From an uncultured Ignavibacteria bacterium (GTDB taxonomy: Bacteria > Bacteroidota > Ignavibacteria > Tepidaquicellales > Tepidaquicellaceae), in the NCBI GenBank assembly GCA_937974175.1, contig CALJIG010000026.1, forward strand, positions 35,902 to 99,901: a stretch of DNA of 64,000 nt, given 5' to 3'. The notes below the pieces were generated by a model, which had not been told where the DNA came from, did not search any database, and worked only from the letters and a program-made list of their open reading frames with translations. Both the position numbers and the translations under genes were made by a program. Positions within the stretch are counted from its first letter, which is position 1. Each line of letters begins with the position of its first letter. This document shows, piece after piece, positions 47,707-57,566 of this stretch.

Positions 47707-50520
47707 TTAAAATTTCATTGAAACACCAAACTTAATCTGTCTCGGTGTTGAAAATCTTGCAGGGTTATATGGATATGGATCTAATGGAGCCTGCAAATCC
47801 GGATACAATGGATCGTTATATGAGTTTGGTGTAGGATCGCCAAGCTCATACGCTTTTCCTGTAACAGGATTAATTATTGTTGAATTTTTATTATCAAACA
47901 GATTAGTAATAGAAACGTTTGCTGTAAAACTTATATTCATGAATGTAAAATACTTTTCAAGATCTAAATCTACATTAAACCAGTTAGCAGCTACTTCACC
48001 GTTTATATTATTATAATCAGGAGTATATTCAGGTCGGCCGCTTTCAAGCACACCAGTCTGGATTTGCTGAGTATATCTTTTTCCTGCCTGATAAGAAATT
48101 CTTGTTTTGAGCGAAATATCATCTATGATATTTTTACCGAAACCGAATATTCCTTTTCCTTTTCTCGCATTGAAATAAAGGTTTGCGCTTGCCTGGAATG
48201 GTCTATCCCAGTTAAGATATACTTCAGAAATAGATTCCTGAGCGCCCCTTGTTATTACAAGATAACCGGCATCAGATGTTGAGCTTTTTCCTGTTGCAAC
48301 TGAATATGTGAAGTTAAATCTACCGTTGAACCAGTCACCGAATCTTTTCTGATATTCAACTTCGATACCGCGTGTTCTTGCGTAATCCTGGTTGAAATAT
48401 GTAATAAAGCTCTGACCGATTAAACGACCGCTGTTAATACTGATACTTCTTGTCGCAACGTAATCGTAAATATTTTTGTAGTATGCAGTGATTGTCAGAA
48501 CGTCGTTAACAGAGAACTGATTTCTGATACCGAGTTCGTAAGATACAGTTGTCTCAGGATTCAAATCAGGATTTCCGAATTTCTGGAAAGTAGATTTTGC
48601 GCTCTGAGGACTTAACTTAGCATATACAAACTGTGGTTTTGGTCTCTTGCTGAAATGTCCGTATGAGAAGAACAAAGTCTGGTTATTTGTAATAGGGTGA
48701 GAGATACCGATTCTAGGTGAAATTCTTGCTTTCCATCTTCTGTCACCAAAGAAGCCGTAAGTATCTTCAATGTATTTCTTTCTCGTTTCGTCAGGAATTG
48801 TAACAACGTTCGGATCATTAATAGCGTCATCTACATATTTACCCGGGAACCAGTAATCGAATCTCATACCATAGTTTAAAATCATACCTTTGAAGGTAAT
48901 GCTATGCTGAGCATATACATCGCCGAATGCAGGGTATACTTTATATACGTCATTATTTAAACCGAGAGGTCTTATCCATGGTTGATAAATGTCAATCAAC
49001 TGCATTTCCTGAAAGCTGGATTCGATACCTGCTTTAAATTTACTCTTTGGATTAAAGTTATGTGTTAAATCAATTTTTGCAGAATATTCTTCTACGAAGT
49101 GGTCATGCCATGTATAAGGATTTCCTGTATCATAAAATCCGTCACCGGGAATGATACCTGTTCGGGTACTGTCAATCGGGTAATAAACAAAAGGCGGCTT
49201 AACTAAATCAAGCGGCTCTGTGTATTGGTCCCAGTTTCTTCCGTTAGCATCTACTCTTAAATTGATATAAAATTTATTGAGCTTTATTTCATAGAATGTA
49301 GTAGGGCTCGTTGTATGAGTCCAGGAAATAGTATTGATAATAGCATTCTGTGAATAAGTGTTTGCGTTATCTAAAATTTCCTGAAAATTATACTGATAAC
49401 CCGGTGATGGTTCAACATACTCAAGATTTGACTGAAGTGATGTTGAATTCTGGTTAATGGAAACCGACTGATTGAATGAATAAGATAACTTCATCTGCGG
49501 TGTGAACTTCCATGTCATTTTTCCGAGCCAATACCAGTTATTATCATTTCTCGGGGCGAATTTATCACCGCCGAAAATTGAAGAGTATAATTGTGTTGCT
49601 TTCTTACCGCCGTTCTTATTGGCAAAATATCCGTCGGAAAGCCCCATAAAGAAGTTACCGAAGAATGTTATTTCACCCGGAGGTTTTATTTTCAGAGCAT
49701 TGAAAAGATATTTTGAAATAGGCTCAGGTCCGCTGAAATTTGCTTCAAGAATATCGGTATTGAAGCTCGTTCCTGAATTTACATTGCCGCCGAAATTATC
49801 TCTTTTGTAAGAAAGATAGAAATTATATTCATCATAACGTCCGTCTTTTGTTTTAGCCGATACTACACCTGAAGTAGCCTGCCCGTACTCTGCATTATAA
49901 CCCCCTGTGATAACTTCAACTTCTTCAAGAGAATTTGCTGACATCTGAAGACCGAAACCTGTACCTGAAAGAGGATCCTGTACGGAAACACCGTCAAGAA
50001 GAACAGCATTATCGCTCGAGCGGCCGCCTCTGATGTAAATGGAATTATCATCCGTTACAACCCCTGCCTGCTGAGTAACAATATCAGTTAAATTGGTTAC
50101 AATACTTTTGGAAATCTGATCGGAAGAAACGATATGTCTACTATCTGTCTGTTCGATATCAAGCAAAGGGCGCTCACCGATAACTTCAATTTCCTGATCA
50201 ACTGTAAATGACGTGGATTTAAGGACAATATTAAATTCCCTTGTTTCGCCGTCTTTTACTATAAAATTAGTATACTCTACAGTTCTGAAACCTTCGGCAT
50301 CAACCTGAAGTGAAAAACTTCCGGGCGTAACATTTTCAATTCTGTAAGAACCGTCAGCCTCTGAGTTAGAACCAAAGTAAGTACCCTTCAGTTTAACAAT
50401 AGCTGCTACAACCGGATTTTTAGCAGAATCAGTTATCACGCCATATACTACTCCGTTTGTCTGAGAGTATATGTTAGTGCCGATAAATAAAATACATAAA
50501 ACTAATAAAATTCTTTTCAT
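47707..50520 (-). CDS. TonB-dependent outer-membrane receptor with carboxypeptidase-regulatory domain
   Basis: A 937-aa receptor with signal peptide 1-19 and a CarboxypepD_reg-like domain (about 22-110: Gly-Val-Ile-Thr-Asp, Gly-Ser-Tyr-Arg-Ile). A plug domain (about 125-240) has Ile-Tyr-Ile-Arg-Gly-Gly-Arg-Ser-Ser-Asp-Asn-Ala-Val-Leu-Leu-Asp-Gly. A 22-strand-type barrel follows, ending in a terminal Phe. No N-terminal sigma-regulator-interacting (STN) domain is seen. It belongs to the SusC-like/FCB receptor group, but no SusD homologue is adjacent. Ligand unknown; the neighbouring lipoprotein at 50548 may assist it. Confidence 0.92.
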   Translation of the reverse strand: MKRILLVLCILFIGTNIYSQTNGVVYGVITDSAKNPVVAAIVKLKGTYFGSNSEADGSYRIENVTPGSFSLQVDAEGFRTVEYTNFIVKDGETREFNIVLKSTSFTVDQEIEVIGERPLLDIEQTDSRHIVSSDQISKSIVTNLTDIVTQQAGVVTDDNSIYIRGGRSSDNAVLLDGVSVQDPLSGTGFGLQMSANSLEEVEVITGGYNAEYGQATSGVVSAKTKDGRYDEYNFYLSYKRDNFGGNVNSGTSFNTDILEANFSGPEPISKYLFNALKIKPPGEITFFGNFFMGLSDGYFANKNGGKKATQLYSSIFGGDKFAPRNDNNWYWLGKMTWKFTPQMKLSYSFNQSVSINQNSTSLQSNLEYVEPSPGYQYNFQEILDNANTYSQNAIINTISWTHTTSPTTFYEIKLNKFYINLRVDANGRNWDQYTEPLDLVKPPFVYYPIDSTRTGIIPGDGFYDTGNPYTWHDHFVEEYSAKIDLTHNFNPKSKFKAGIESSFQEMQLIDIYQPWIRPLGLNNDVYKVYPAFGDVYAQHSITFKGMILNYGMRFDYWFPGKYVDDAINDPNVVTIPDETRKKYIEDTYGFFGDRRWKARISPRIGISHPITNNQTLFFSYGHFSKRPKPQFVYAKLSPQSAKSTFQKFGNPDLNPETTVSYELGIRNQFSVNDVLTITAYYKNIYDYVATRSISINSGRLIGQSFITYFNQDYARTRGIEVEYQKRFGDWFNGRFNFTYSVATGKSSTSDAGYLVITRGAQESISEVYLNWDRPFQASANLYFNARKGKGIFGFGKNIIDDISLKTRISYQAGKRYTQQIQTGVLESGRPEYTPDYNNINGEVAANWFNVDLDLEKYFTFMNISFTANVSITNLFDNKNSTIINPVTGKAYELGDPTPNSYNDPLYPDLQAPLDPYPYNPARFSTPRQIKFGVSMKF

Positions 50521-50547
50521 TTATAACCTGTAATTTAGTTATAAGGA

Positions 50548-51894
50548 TTAATTCAATCCGAATTCACCGAACAAAATCTTTTGGAATAAAAGTTTATTGT
50601 TTGCAGCATTACTGCTTAATAAATACATAGGAATATCTGTGTAAACTATTTTAGCGTTTGTCGTATTATCTTTTACCATAAATTTATTTTCTCCTACACA
50701 GCCGACTGCAGTAGTATAACTGTAGAGCGGAACCATTGTGCCTGAGAAATAAATATTTCTTAAATTTGAAATTACATTTGCACCAATGCTCGGATATCCC
50801 GTCTGCAGAGGATTAAATGTATTGCCGATTACAATTGGAACTGCGCATGATGAAATACTATCCAGAGGAACAAAGTTATCAACTAATCCATTAGGACTGA
50901 TTGTAGCGCTTGTAACAAAGCCCGATGAAAAAATAACTTTTCCGCCTGCCTGTTTATAGAATGGAAGAGAACCCTGTGCTAAATTAAAATTAGCAACGTT
51001 TCCTGTAGTTCCTGAACCGCCTGACCAGATTACAACTTTGAAGAGTTTAAGTGTCTCTACAAACATTGGATTTATTACTCTTGGTGTGAGCGCTCCGTTA
51101 TATGATTTGATATCAAGCACATCATACTTTACAGTATCCATTGCGTTGCTGTAATATGTAATTGCCTGTCCTAAATCAGGAGTATCAAGAATAAGAAGAA
51201 CGCGCGCTGTATTTTTTCTTACGTAAAATGTTTTTCCGCTGTCAGGAAGCACAGTTGTATTACTGTACGCCCCTGCATTATCACGTGCTCTTAAATAGAT
51301 TTTATTATTGGCGTTCAATGCTAAGCCGCTATCTGCAGTTAAAGTCATCTGAGATAAATTTCCGGCAATAGGCTTATAATTATTGGTGTCGTTAATTGAA
51401 TAATATATATTCTTAATCGTGTTATTTCCGTCCGGGTCTGAAGCATTCCAGATTACAGTTACAACAGGAAAAACAGTATCAGGAACAGCATAATTATAAT
51501 TGAATGATATAGAAGGAGCAGAATTATATACAGGATATAAATTTGAAGCCGGTGAAGGGTCAATTTGTCCCTTATCATCTACAGCTGCAACATAGAATCT
51601 GAAAGTAGAGTCAGTTCCTGTAATGCTTAAAAGAAAAGTGCTATCCTGTTTGGTTGTAAAGCCCCAATTTATACCGTCGAAAGAAATTCTGTAGCCTGTA
51701 ATAAATCCTTGCGGAGAGTCACCCCACCAGCTGATTTTTTTTGATGTTGAACCCGGAGCAATTATGCTATCCGGATACAGCGTCAGATGAGTTTCAGGCG
51801 GTCCGCCTGCAATAGGCGAATTTACAGGGTCACTGCACGATACCATATATACCGAAACAAATAGCGTAACGAGAATTAGTAAGTATTTTGTCAA
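50548..51894 (-). CDS. Surface lipoprotein with Fn3/Ig-like domains
   Basis: A 448-aa protein starting TTG, with a lipobox ending Met-Val-Ser-Cys20. Two fibronectin-like domains span about 35-220 (Ile-Ser-Trp-Trp-Gly, Gly-Tyr-Arg-Ile-Ser-Phe-Asp and Thr-Val-Ile-Trp-Asn-Ala-Ser-Asp-Pro-Asp-Gly). The rest (about 230-448) looks alpha/beta, with Val-Leu-Leu-Ile-Leu-Asp-Thr-Pro and Val-Val-Ile-Trp-Ser-Gly-Gly-Ser-Gly-Thr strand-turn motifs of a GATase-like or hydrolase fold without a clear catalytic triad. Its position directly upstream of the TonB receptor suggests a partner, as with SusD, but it is not a SusD homologue. Confidence 0.75.
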   Translation of the reverse strand: MTKYLLILVTLFVSVYMVSCSDPVNSPIAGGPPETHLTLYPDSIIAPGSTSKKISWWGDSPQGFITGYRISFDGINWGFTTKQDSTFLLSITGTDSTFRFYVAAVDDKGQIDPSPASNLYPVYNSAPSISFNYNYAVPDTVFPVVTVIWNASDPDGNNTIKNIYYSINDTNNYKPIAGNLSQMTLTADSGLALNANNKIYLRARDNAGAYSNTTVLPDSGKTFYVRKNTARVLLILDTPDLGQAITYYSNAMDTVKYDVLDIKSYNGALTPRVINPMFVETLKLFKVVIWSGGSGTTGNVANFNLAQGSLPFYKQAGGKVIFSSGFVTSATISPNGLVDNFVPLDSISSCAVPIVIGNTFNPLQTGYPSIGANVISNLRNIYFSGTMVPLYSYTTAVGCVGENKFMVKDNTTNAKIVYTDIPMYLLSSNAANNKLLFQKILFGEFGLN

Positions 51895-51966
51895 ATTAGT
51901 GTTATGACCTTTAATTTAGGGGCGTAAAAAATACGCCCCTTATTTTAAAAGAATTAAATAAAAATA

Positions 51967-54288
51967 TTATTTTACGAGAACCATTCTCTTTGTATTTACA
52001 AATTCAACACCTTTAGCACCGTTTACCTGAATTCTGTAGAAATAAATTCCGCTTGATAAATCTGATGCATTGAAATCATAAGAATAGAAGCCTGTTGTCA
52101 TTTCGTTATTAACTAAAGACTTAACTTCTCTTCCGAGCATATCAAATACCTGTAACGTTACAAATCCGTTTACAGGAATGCTGAATTTAATTGTAGTTGT
52201 AGGGTTGAACGGATTAGGATAATTCTGGAATAACTGATATGAAGAAACAGTTTCACCCAAATTCTGAATTCCAATTGGTGTTAATGTACCGAAATCACTA
52301 TCTCTTCTTGGAACAAGTTTCCAGTTACTGAATGAGTAGAAAAGAATGCCCTGATAATAAGAAACTTCGTCATTTTTCGTTAATAAGGTATATGGGCTGC
52401 TTACTTGAGCCGGGTTCCATCCGTTTCTGAACAAATGGTTACCGTCCTGAAGTTCAATTCTGCCTTCGCTGAATGGAGCATCACTTACAAGTATTTCACC
52501 AAAGTTTCTTCTGAATGTTGTATCCTGAAGCGGCTCCTGAGTTGTACATGCAATACCCTGAGCAGCGTTTATACAAGTGATTTTTGAAGTTGTATTTACT
52601 CTTATAAGTACACTTTCCCAAGGTTCAACTGTCGGATCACCGTCAGGTTTATTATTCATAAACACTGAAGTTGTTAAAATTTCCGGATTAGGCAATGTCT
52701 GATTATTACCTAAAACAACTACGTCTGATGCCGAAGCAGTTTCAACTCGTGTAACACTGAATTCTTCTTTTACTGTACCTTTAACTCTGACTCTGTCTCC
52801 TCTGCGAAGATTATTTACAGATGGTCCGAAAATCCAGATACCTGAATACTGACCTTGTCCGTTTTGAATCATCACTCTTGCAGGAGATGTTTGGGTGCCT
52901 GCTGAGCTTGAGAAGCTGAAATTTCTGATATCAGATGTATCGGCTGTAACCACACCTTCAATACCTCTTACAGATGCGTTTTCAAAACCTGAACGTCCGC
53001 TTCTGTTTGGACAATATTGAACATCCTGTATGCTCATCGAATCACTTGTTCTTGTTACATAGAATAATTTTGATAATGAAGTATCTGAGGGTAACAATTT
53101 TACTCCGCCTAAGTTATCTTCTGCTCTCATGAAATATTCAACCAACGTTCCTGCAGCTGTCTGTGGAAGTGTTGCAGAGTATATATTTCCTGTTACAACC
53201 GGCATGTTTACGTTTGAGAATGCACCGCCGTTTGTTCTCCAGAATAATTTTACATTTGAAATTGTAAGCGGATTCAATAATGCAACATCTGTTGCTGTAA
53301 CTGTAATTGCAGGACTATCAGATGGTAATGGCACTCCGGGTGCTCTTGTCGGAGCAGATAACTGCGGAGGTGCGTTTCCGATGCTGATGTCATTTGGATA
53401 AATCGGAACTAAAGCGTATGGTAAATTTGAACCGAATGTTCCTTCATTGTTAGCATTAATAATTACACCTCTGATGTAATTAATTGCCGTACCGGATGGC
53501 GGCGGCTGATAATTAGGTGATAATGTATCACCTGATGGCTGTCTTGAAAAGAAGTTAGAAAAATCTCTTATATATAATGTGTTGCCGTTTTCATCCTGTA
53601 TAGAGAAAGGCTGTCTGTTTGCCAAGCCGGGACCTGCAGTCACGTTTCTGAATTCAACATACATACCTTCGTATTTTTCACCGTTCACATAGTTGATTGT
53701 TCCGTTCGGGAATACACCTGTTCCGAAATCAGGAATTGTAACGGATTTTGGTGTTGGTCTTTTCCCTGAAGCTTGTAAAATATCAATTTGAAGTTGGCCT
53801 GGAGCAATTCCCAGAGTATCAATTTGAAGCTGCGTTAACCAGCCTGTATTGCTTGGAACTGAGTTTGTACCCCAGAATTCCTGTACATATCCTTTTACTC
53901 TGATAACTGCGCCTGTATCAATTAAATCGATAAGCGTTTGAGGACCTCGGGTTGCCTGTCTTAATGTAATACCGCCAAAAAGACCGCTTGCAGTATCCTG
54001 AATGTAACACTGCCAGCTTGAAGAGCCTCTTAATAAAGTTCTGAAATCGTTATTTGCAGGTGATACTCTAGGCGGAGCAATAACTCTACCGACTATTGTA
54101 ACTGAATCACCCAATATATTTGACCGGTCTCTTCCGATTGCAAGAGAGTCAGTTTGTTTTGTCTGAATTTCCTGTATTGTAACAGCCCTGAAAGGAGGCA
54201 GTAAGCTAAACCCCAATGAGTAAGCGATATATACTATCACTAATACAAGAGGAGTGTACTTTAGCGTTTTCATAATTGAAGATTTCAT
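51967..54288 (-). CDS. Secreted T9SS protein with two OB/YhcR-like domains
   Basis: A 773-aa exported protein with an N-terminal signal-anchor stretch (about 8-30). Two OB-fold-like modules lie at about 60-165 (Val-Gly-Arg-Val-Ile-Ala-Pro, Tyr-Ile-Gln-Asp-Thr-Ala-Ser-Gly) and about 425-560 (Val-Thr-Ala-Asp, Met-Ile-Gln-Asn-Gly-Gln-Gly). They resemble those before the PLD domain at 39918. An Ig-like part (about 305-400) is between them. A T9SS type A tail with YPNPFNP ends in Arg-Met-Val-Leu-Val-Lys. No nuclease motif is visible. Confidence 0.8.
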   Translation of the reverse strand: MKSSIMKTLKYTPLVLVIVYIAYSLGFSLLPPFRAVTIQEIQTKQTDSLAIGRDRSNILGDSVTIVGRVIAPPRVSPANNDFRTLLRGSSSWQCYIQDTASGLFGGITLRQATRGPQTLIDLIDTGAVIRVKGYVQEFWGTNSVPSNTGWLTQLQIDTLGIAPGQLQIDILQASGKRPTPKSVTIPDFGTGVFPNGTINYVNGEKYEGMYVEFRNVTAGPGLANRQPFSIQDENGNTLYIRDFSNFFSRQPSGDTLSPNYQPPPSGTAINYIRGVIINANNEGTFGSNLPYALVPIYPNDISIGNAPPQLSAPTRAPGVPLPSDSPAITVTATDVALLNPLTISNVKLFWRTNGGAFSNVNMPVVTGNIYSATLPQTAAGTLVEYFMRAEDNLGGVKLLPSDTSLSKLFYVTRTSDSMSIQDVQYCPNRSGRSGFENASVRGIEGVVTADTSDIRNFSFSSSAGTQTSPARVMIQNGQGQYSGIWIFGPSVNNLRRGDRVRVKGTVKEEFSVTRVETASASDVVVLGNNQTLPNPEILTTSVFMNNKPDGDPTVEPWESVLIRVNTTSKITCINAAQGIACTTQEPLQDTTFRRNFGEILVSDAPFSEGRIELQDGNHLFRNGWNPAQVSSPYTLLTKNDEVSYYQGILFYSFSNWKLVPRRDSDFGTLTPIGIQNLGETVSSYQLFQNYPNPFNPTTTIKFSIPVNGFVTLQVFDMLGREVKSLVNNEMTTGFYSYDFNASDLSSGIYFYRIQVNGAKGVEFVNTKRMVLVK

Positions 54289-54298
54289 ACTGTTGTTT

Positions 54299-56359
54299 TT
54301 ATTTTACGATTAAAAATTTTCCTTTTTTTACCTTGCCTGTATTCAGGTCTTTTACTGTAAATAAATATAAGCCTGAGGCAATTGCCTGATCACTCTTGGA
54401 AATTAAATCCCATGCATGCTCACCGCCGGCAAACTTTTGTGTTCCGTTTGAATATGTTTTGAACCACTCTATATCTGTTCCGTTATAGGTCGCTGCATCA
54501 TGTGAGAATTTATCAACTAAATCCCCTGACAGTGTCCAGATAGAAATATCACATTTTGAAGGAAGATTGTAGAAATAGATTTTTCTTAACACTTCAGCTT
54601 TTACACCGGTTCCATCCCAGTATGCGCTTCCATAATAAGGATTCGGATAAACTCCGATTTCAGCACTTTCATTATCGTTTGCAGGTGTACCTACAATAAT
54701 TCTTTGAGTGTTTCCAAGCAGAGAACTTTCAAGTGAACCAAGCTGCTGAGCCGAATCACCTTTATCATACGCTGTTATAGAGTAAACATATTGGAATCCG
54801 TTCAACTGATCTTTAAATTCAAATTTGTACCAGTATTTTGTAGTATCACCGTCAAACTGCATTGGTGCGTTGAGTTTTACAAAGCCAAAGCCTGTATTAT
54901 TAAAGTATCTGTTATTAGTAGAGTCAAAATCAGCTATAAGTTTCAGCTGTGTAGAAAGGTCGGCATTCAAAGCAAGCTCAGAGCCTGGATTTGTTCTGTA
55001 TATTTTATATCCTTCAAAATCTTTTTTTCCGGAAATCGGGTCAATAGAATATTCAGCATTAGCTGCCCAATACAAGGTCACTTTTTTATTTTCCAGAATT
55101 GCTTTTACTTTAGGATCATCAGGCGGAGCAGGAAGTTTATATCCGTTATCGTAAGCTCTTTGAGCCCATCCTGCGCTGACATATAAATTTGTTTTCTGAT
55201 ATGATGAATCGTAAGTAGCAGGGTCTGTACCGTATTTTTTAGCGCAGATAACTGCCATTACTATATTAAGAGTATCCTGTAAATATCTTAGTGAGTAGCT
55301 TGAACCGTTTGTATTTTTATATGGTCCGTATGAAATTAATGCAACTCTGTTGTTGGGATTTAATCTTACATCATTCAAACGCTGCTGATTCATTGTATCA
55401 GTACCGGATAAATAACCCTGCATTTTCTGGTAACGTCCGGAAACAGGAGTTTCATTATCCTGCGAAGGCGTTCTGTAAAGAGGGTCTGTAAGATTTTTAA
55501 ACTGCCAAACTGTCCAGTGAGTTCTTTGTTGAAGAGATTCGTTGGAAGGCTTAGGAGTTACACCTAATAATTTTATTGCTGCATAGTTATCAGTAAATCC
55601 AACGTCACCGCTATAGTCGTAAGCATAAGTCATTCTTAAACTGTCAACATAACCGTTTGCCCCTTTATTATAGAATGAAGTTCCGCCGGGAGGCGTTATG
55701 TTTGTATTTCTTACAACGCAATCATGCCATAAGCCTGCATAAATACTATCTATTGGTGATGTATCTGAACCTTTACCGATATTAATAATTTTATAATTTA
55801 AAATTACCCAGTTATTGGCAAAGTTAAGATTATAAGCGTATGTCTGCATTAGGACTTTAATACCAAGAGGAACGTGATTTGAAATCGGAATTCCGCCGGG
55901 TGTTAAACTCGTATCAGTATACTCAGTAACGAAGTCCTGATGTGATATTGCATTAGCTGAATAAACAGGTGATGTTTGAAGAGAAGAACGTTCAAGAATT
56001 GTTCCGCCCGGTGCATTGCTGAACTCGAAGCCCTCAGTTCTGTTTGCAGTAGAAACGTCGATAGCGCCTGTAGTCACACTTATCTGACCGCTTTTAACGC
56101 CGCCAATCCACAAGCCCGATAAAAACATATTTTCAATTCCTGAGCCGATAGGATACTGACAAGAAGGCTGAGCAGGAAAATTTGAAAATCCGTTTCCTAT
56201 TGTTCCATAGTTCGTAACGGTTAAAGCAATATTACCGATGTTTGTGTACTTATTATTAATGTCATCTTCTATGTGATAAATACGATAGGTTGCGGCATCT
56301 ATGAATAACAAACAGGTAATGAAAAGTAAAACAAGTCGTAGAGTTTTCTTAATGTTCAA
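54299..56359 (-). CDS. Large secreted protein with a divergent T9SS C-terminal domain
   Basis: A 686-aa exported protein starting TTG; the signal peptide is about 1-22. The middle contains beta-rich and Ig/Fn3-like parts (Val-Thr-Leu-Tyr-Trp-Ala-Ala-Asn-Ala-Glu around 420). The C-terminal ~100 residues carry Gly-Val-Tyr-Pro-Asn-Pro-Tyr-Tyr and end Lys-Gly-Lys-Phe-Leu-Ile-Val-Lys: a T9SS sorting variant lacking the full YPNPFNP. It is the first gene of the surface block; its stop lies 10 bases before the next start. Passenger function unknown. Confidence 0.8.
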   Translation of the reverse strand: MNIKKTLRLVLLFITCLLFIDAATYRIYHIEDDINNKYTNIGNIALTVTNYGTIGNGFSNFPAQPSCQYPIGSGIENMFLSGLWIGGVKSGQISVTTGAIDVSTANRTEGFEFSNAPGGTILERSSLQTSPVYSANAISHQDFVTEYTDTSLTPGGIPISNHVPLGIKVLMQTYAYNLNFANNWVILNYKIINIGKGSDTSPIDSIYAGLWHDCVVRNTNITPPGGTSFYNKGANGYVDSLRMTYAYDYSGDVGFTDNYAAIKLLGVTPKPSNESLQQRTHWTVWQFKNLTDPLYRTPSQDNETPVSGRYQKMQGYLSGTDTMNQQRLNDVRLNPNNRVALISYGPYKNTNGSSYSLRYLQDTLNIVMAVICAKKYGTDPATYDSSYQKTNLYVSAGWAQRAYDNGYKLPAPPDDPKVKAILENKKVTLYWAANAEYSIDPISGKKDFEGYKIYRTNPGSELALNADLSTQLKLIADFDSTNNRYFNNTGFGFVKLNAPMQFDGDTTKYWYKFEFKDQLNGFQYVYSITAYDKGDSAQQLGSLESSLLGNTQRIIVGTPANDNESAEIGVYPNPYYGSAYWDGTGVKAEVLRKIYFYNLPSKCDISIWTLSGDLVDKFSHDAATYNGTDIEWFKTYSNGTQKFAGGEHAWDLISKSDQAIASGLYLFTVKDLNTGKVKKGKFLIVK

Positions 56360-56476
56360 GAGTTAAATTTTATTAAGAGAAAATTATCTTGGGTTTATTA
56401 AATTAATATAAAGAAACTTATATATTAAAGGTTAAAATAAATCTTTTGTACTATTTTAAAAATAAATTGTGCAACA

Positions 56477-56508
56477 AAAAACCCGACAATAAGAAATTAT
56501 CGGGTTTT
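56477..56508 (-). terminator. Terminator of the Reeler-like T9SS gene
   Basis: On the minus strand AAAACCCGATAAT pairs with ATTGTCGGGTTTT (one mismatch), followed by T residues. It lies 17 bases past the stop codon at 56525. Confidence 0.8.
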
Positions 56509-56524
56509 AAAAAATAAAAAAAAA

Positions 56525-57391
56525 TTATTTTACAAGCATCATCTTCTTCACTTCTCCGAAGCCGTTAGCTTCAAGTTTGTAGAAGTAGACTCCGCTGTTG
56601 AGATTGAATTTAGCAGCATCAAAATTTACTGTATAACTTCCGATAGAATAATTTTTATTATTTATCAGAGAAGTTATTTCCTTTCCGCTTATATCAAAAA
56701 CTTTAAGTGTCACCAAAGCAGCTTTATCAAGCGTGAAGTCAATTCTTGTTGAAGGATTGAAAGGATTAGGAAAATTCTGTTCGAGATTAAAATTCTTTAC
56801 AACTGAGCTTGGGTCATTTATTCCAGTAGTAGTAATTATTATCGGTCTGTTAGGTGCAAAATTCCATAAGTCATCATGCGGATCACCATCGAGTATTACA
56901 GAGTTTCCATTTGCATAAAGAGTATCAACTATGTTTGCAGTGCTTGGTGCTATGTACTTGAATGTAAAAGTTATTGTATCGTTCGAAGGAAGCTTCGGAT
57001 ATCTGTGTGTCAGTTCATTTTTAATTAACTGATTCGGCTGACCGAAGTAATATGTTTCTTCTCTGTATTGAAGAGAAGTATCAGCAGATGACAACAAAAG
57101 TTTGCCGTAGTAAGCAGCTATATCACATCCTGCTGCGCTGTCAGGTCCGCCCGTTATTTTTAATTTAAAGGTTGCAGTGTCGCTTGTTCTGACACTTGTA
57201 GGACCGTCAAATTTTACCGTTACCCCGGGGGTAGGAACTGTTTCGTTATGACAAATACATCCGGGGTCACCTTGTGAGCTTCCGGGTCTTTTTGTTGTTC
57301 CCGAAATACCGTCAGGGAAAGCAGTAAGATTAATGTAAAGTACAGAAAAGAAGCCTATTGCCAGAATTGAAATGGTGAATTTTTTTAACAT
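56525..57391 (-). CDS. Secreted Reeler/choice-of-anchor V protein with T9SS tail
   Basis: A 288-aa protein with signal peptide about 1-24. The mature start has Gly-Asp-Pro-Gly-Cys45-Ile-Cys47-His48, a Cys/His cluster typical of choice-of-anchor V proteins, where a Cys-x-Cys-His-like motif precedes a Reeler-like beta-sandwich (about 55-185). A T9SS type A tail (YPNPFNP at about 210) ends Lys-Met-Met-Leu-Val-Lys. It may bind haem or metal through the Cys/His cluster; that is inference. It is monocistronic with its own terminator. Confidence 0.82.
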   Translation of the reverse strand: MLKKFTISILAIGFFSVLYINLTAFPDGISGTTKRPGSSQGDPGCICHNETVPTPGVTVKFDGPTSVRTSDTATFKLKITGGPDSAAGCDIAAYYGKLLLSSADTSLQYREETYYFGQPNQLIKNELTHRYPKLPSNDTITFTFKYIAPSTANIVDTLYANGNSVILDGDPHDDLWNFAPNRPIIITTTGINDPSSVVKNFNLEQNFPNPFNPSTRIDFTLDKAALVTLKVFDISGKEITSLINNKNYSIGSYTVNFDAAKFNLNSGVYFYKLEANGFGEVKKMMLVK

Positions 57392-57566
57392 CGGGAATTA
57401 GGTTTTAGTTTTATATAATTTAATCTTACACTTTGAAACATTCAATTTATTTTGCAGTATCTTCTGAATTACTTTTTTATTTTATTAAGATGAAAAATCT
57501 CTACTTTATAACAAGAAAAAATTAATTATCTTCATCAAATTTTCACATCATTAAATCTCAACATTA

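Noticed and set aside
54791..55186. Overlapping plus-strand ORFs of 131 and 109 codons
   Set aside because: Both lie antisense in the 686-aa secreted gene; neither resembles a protein family.
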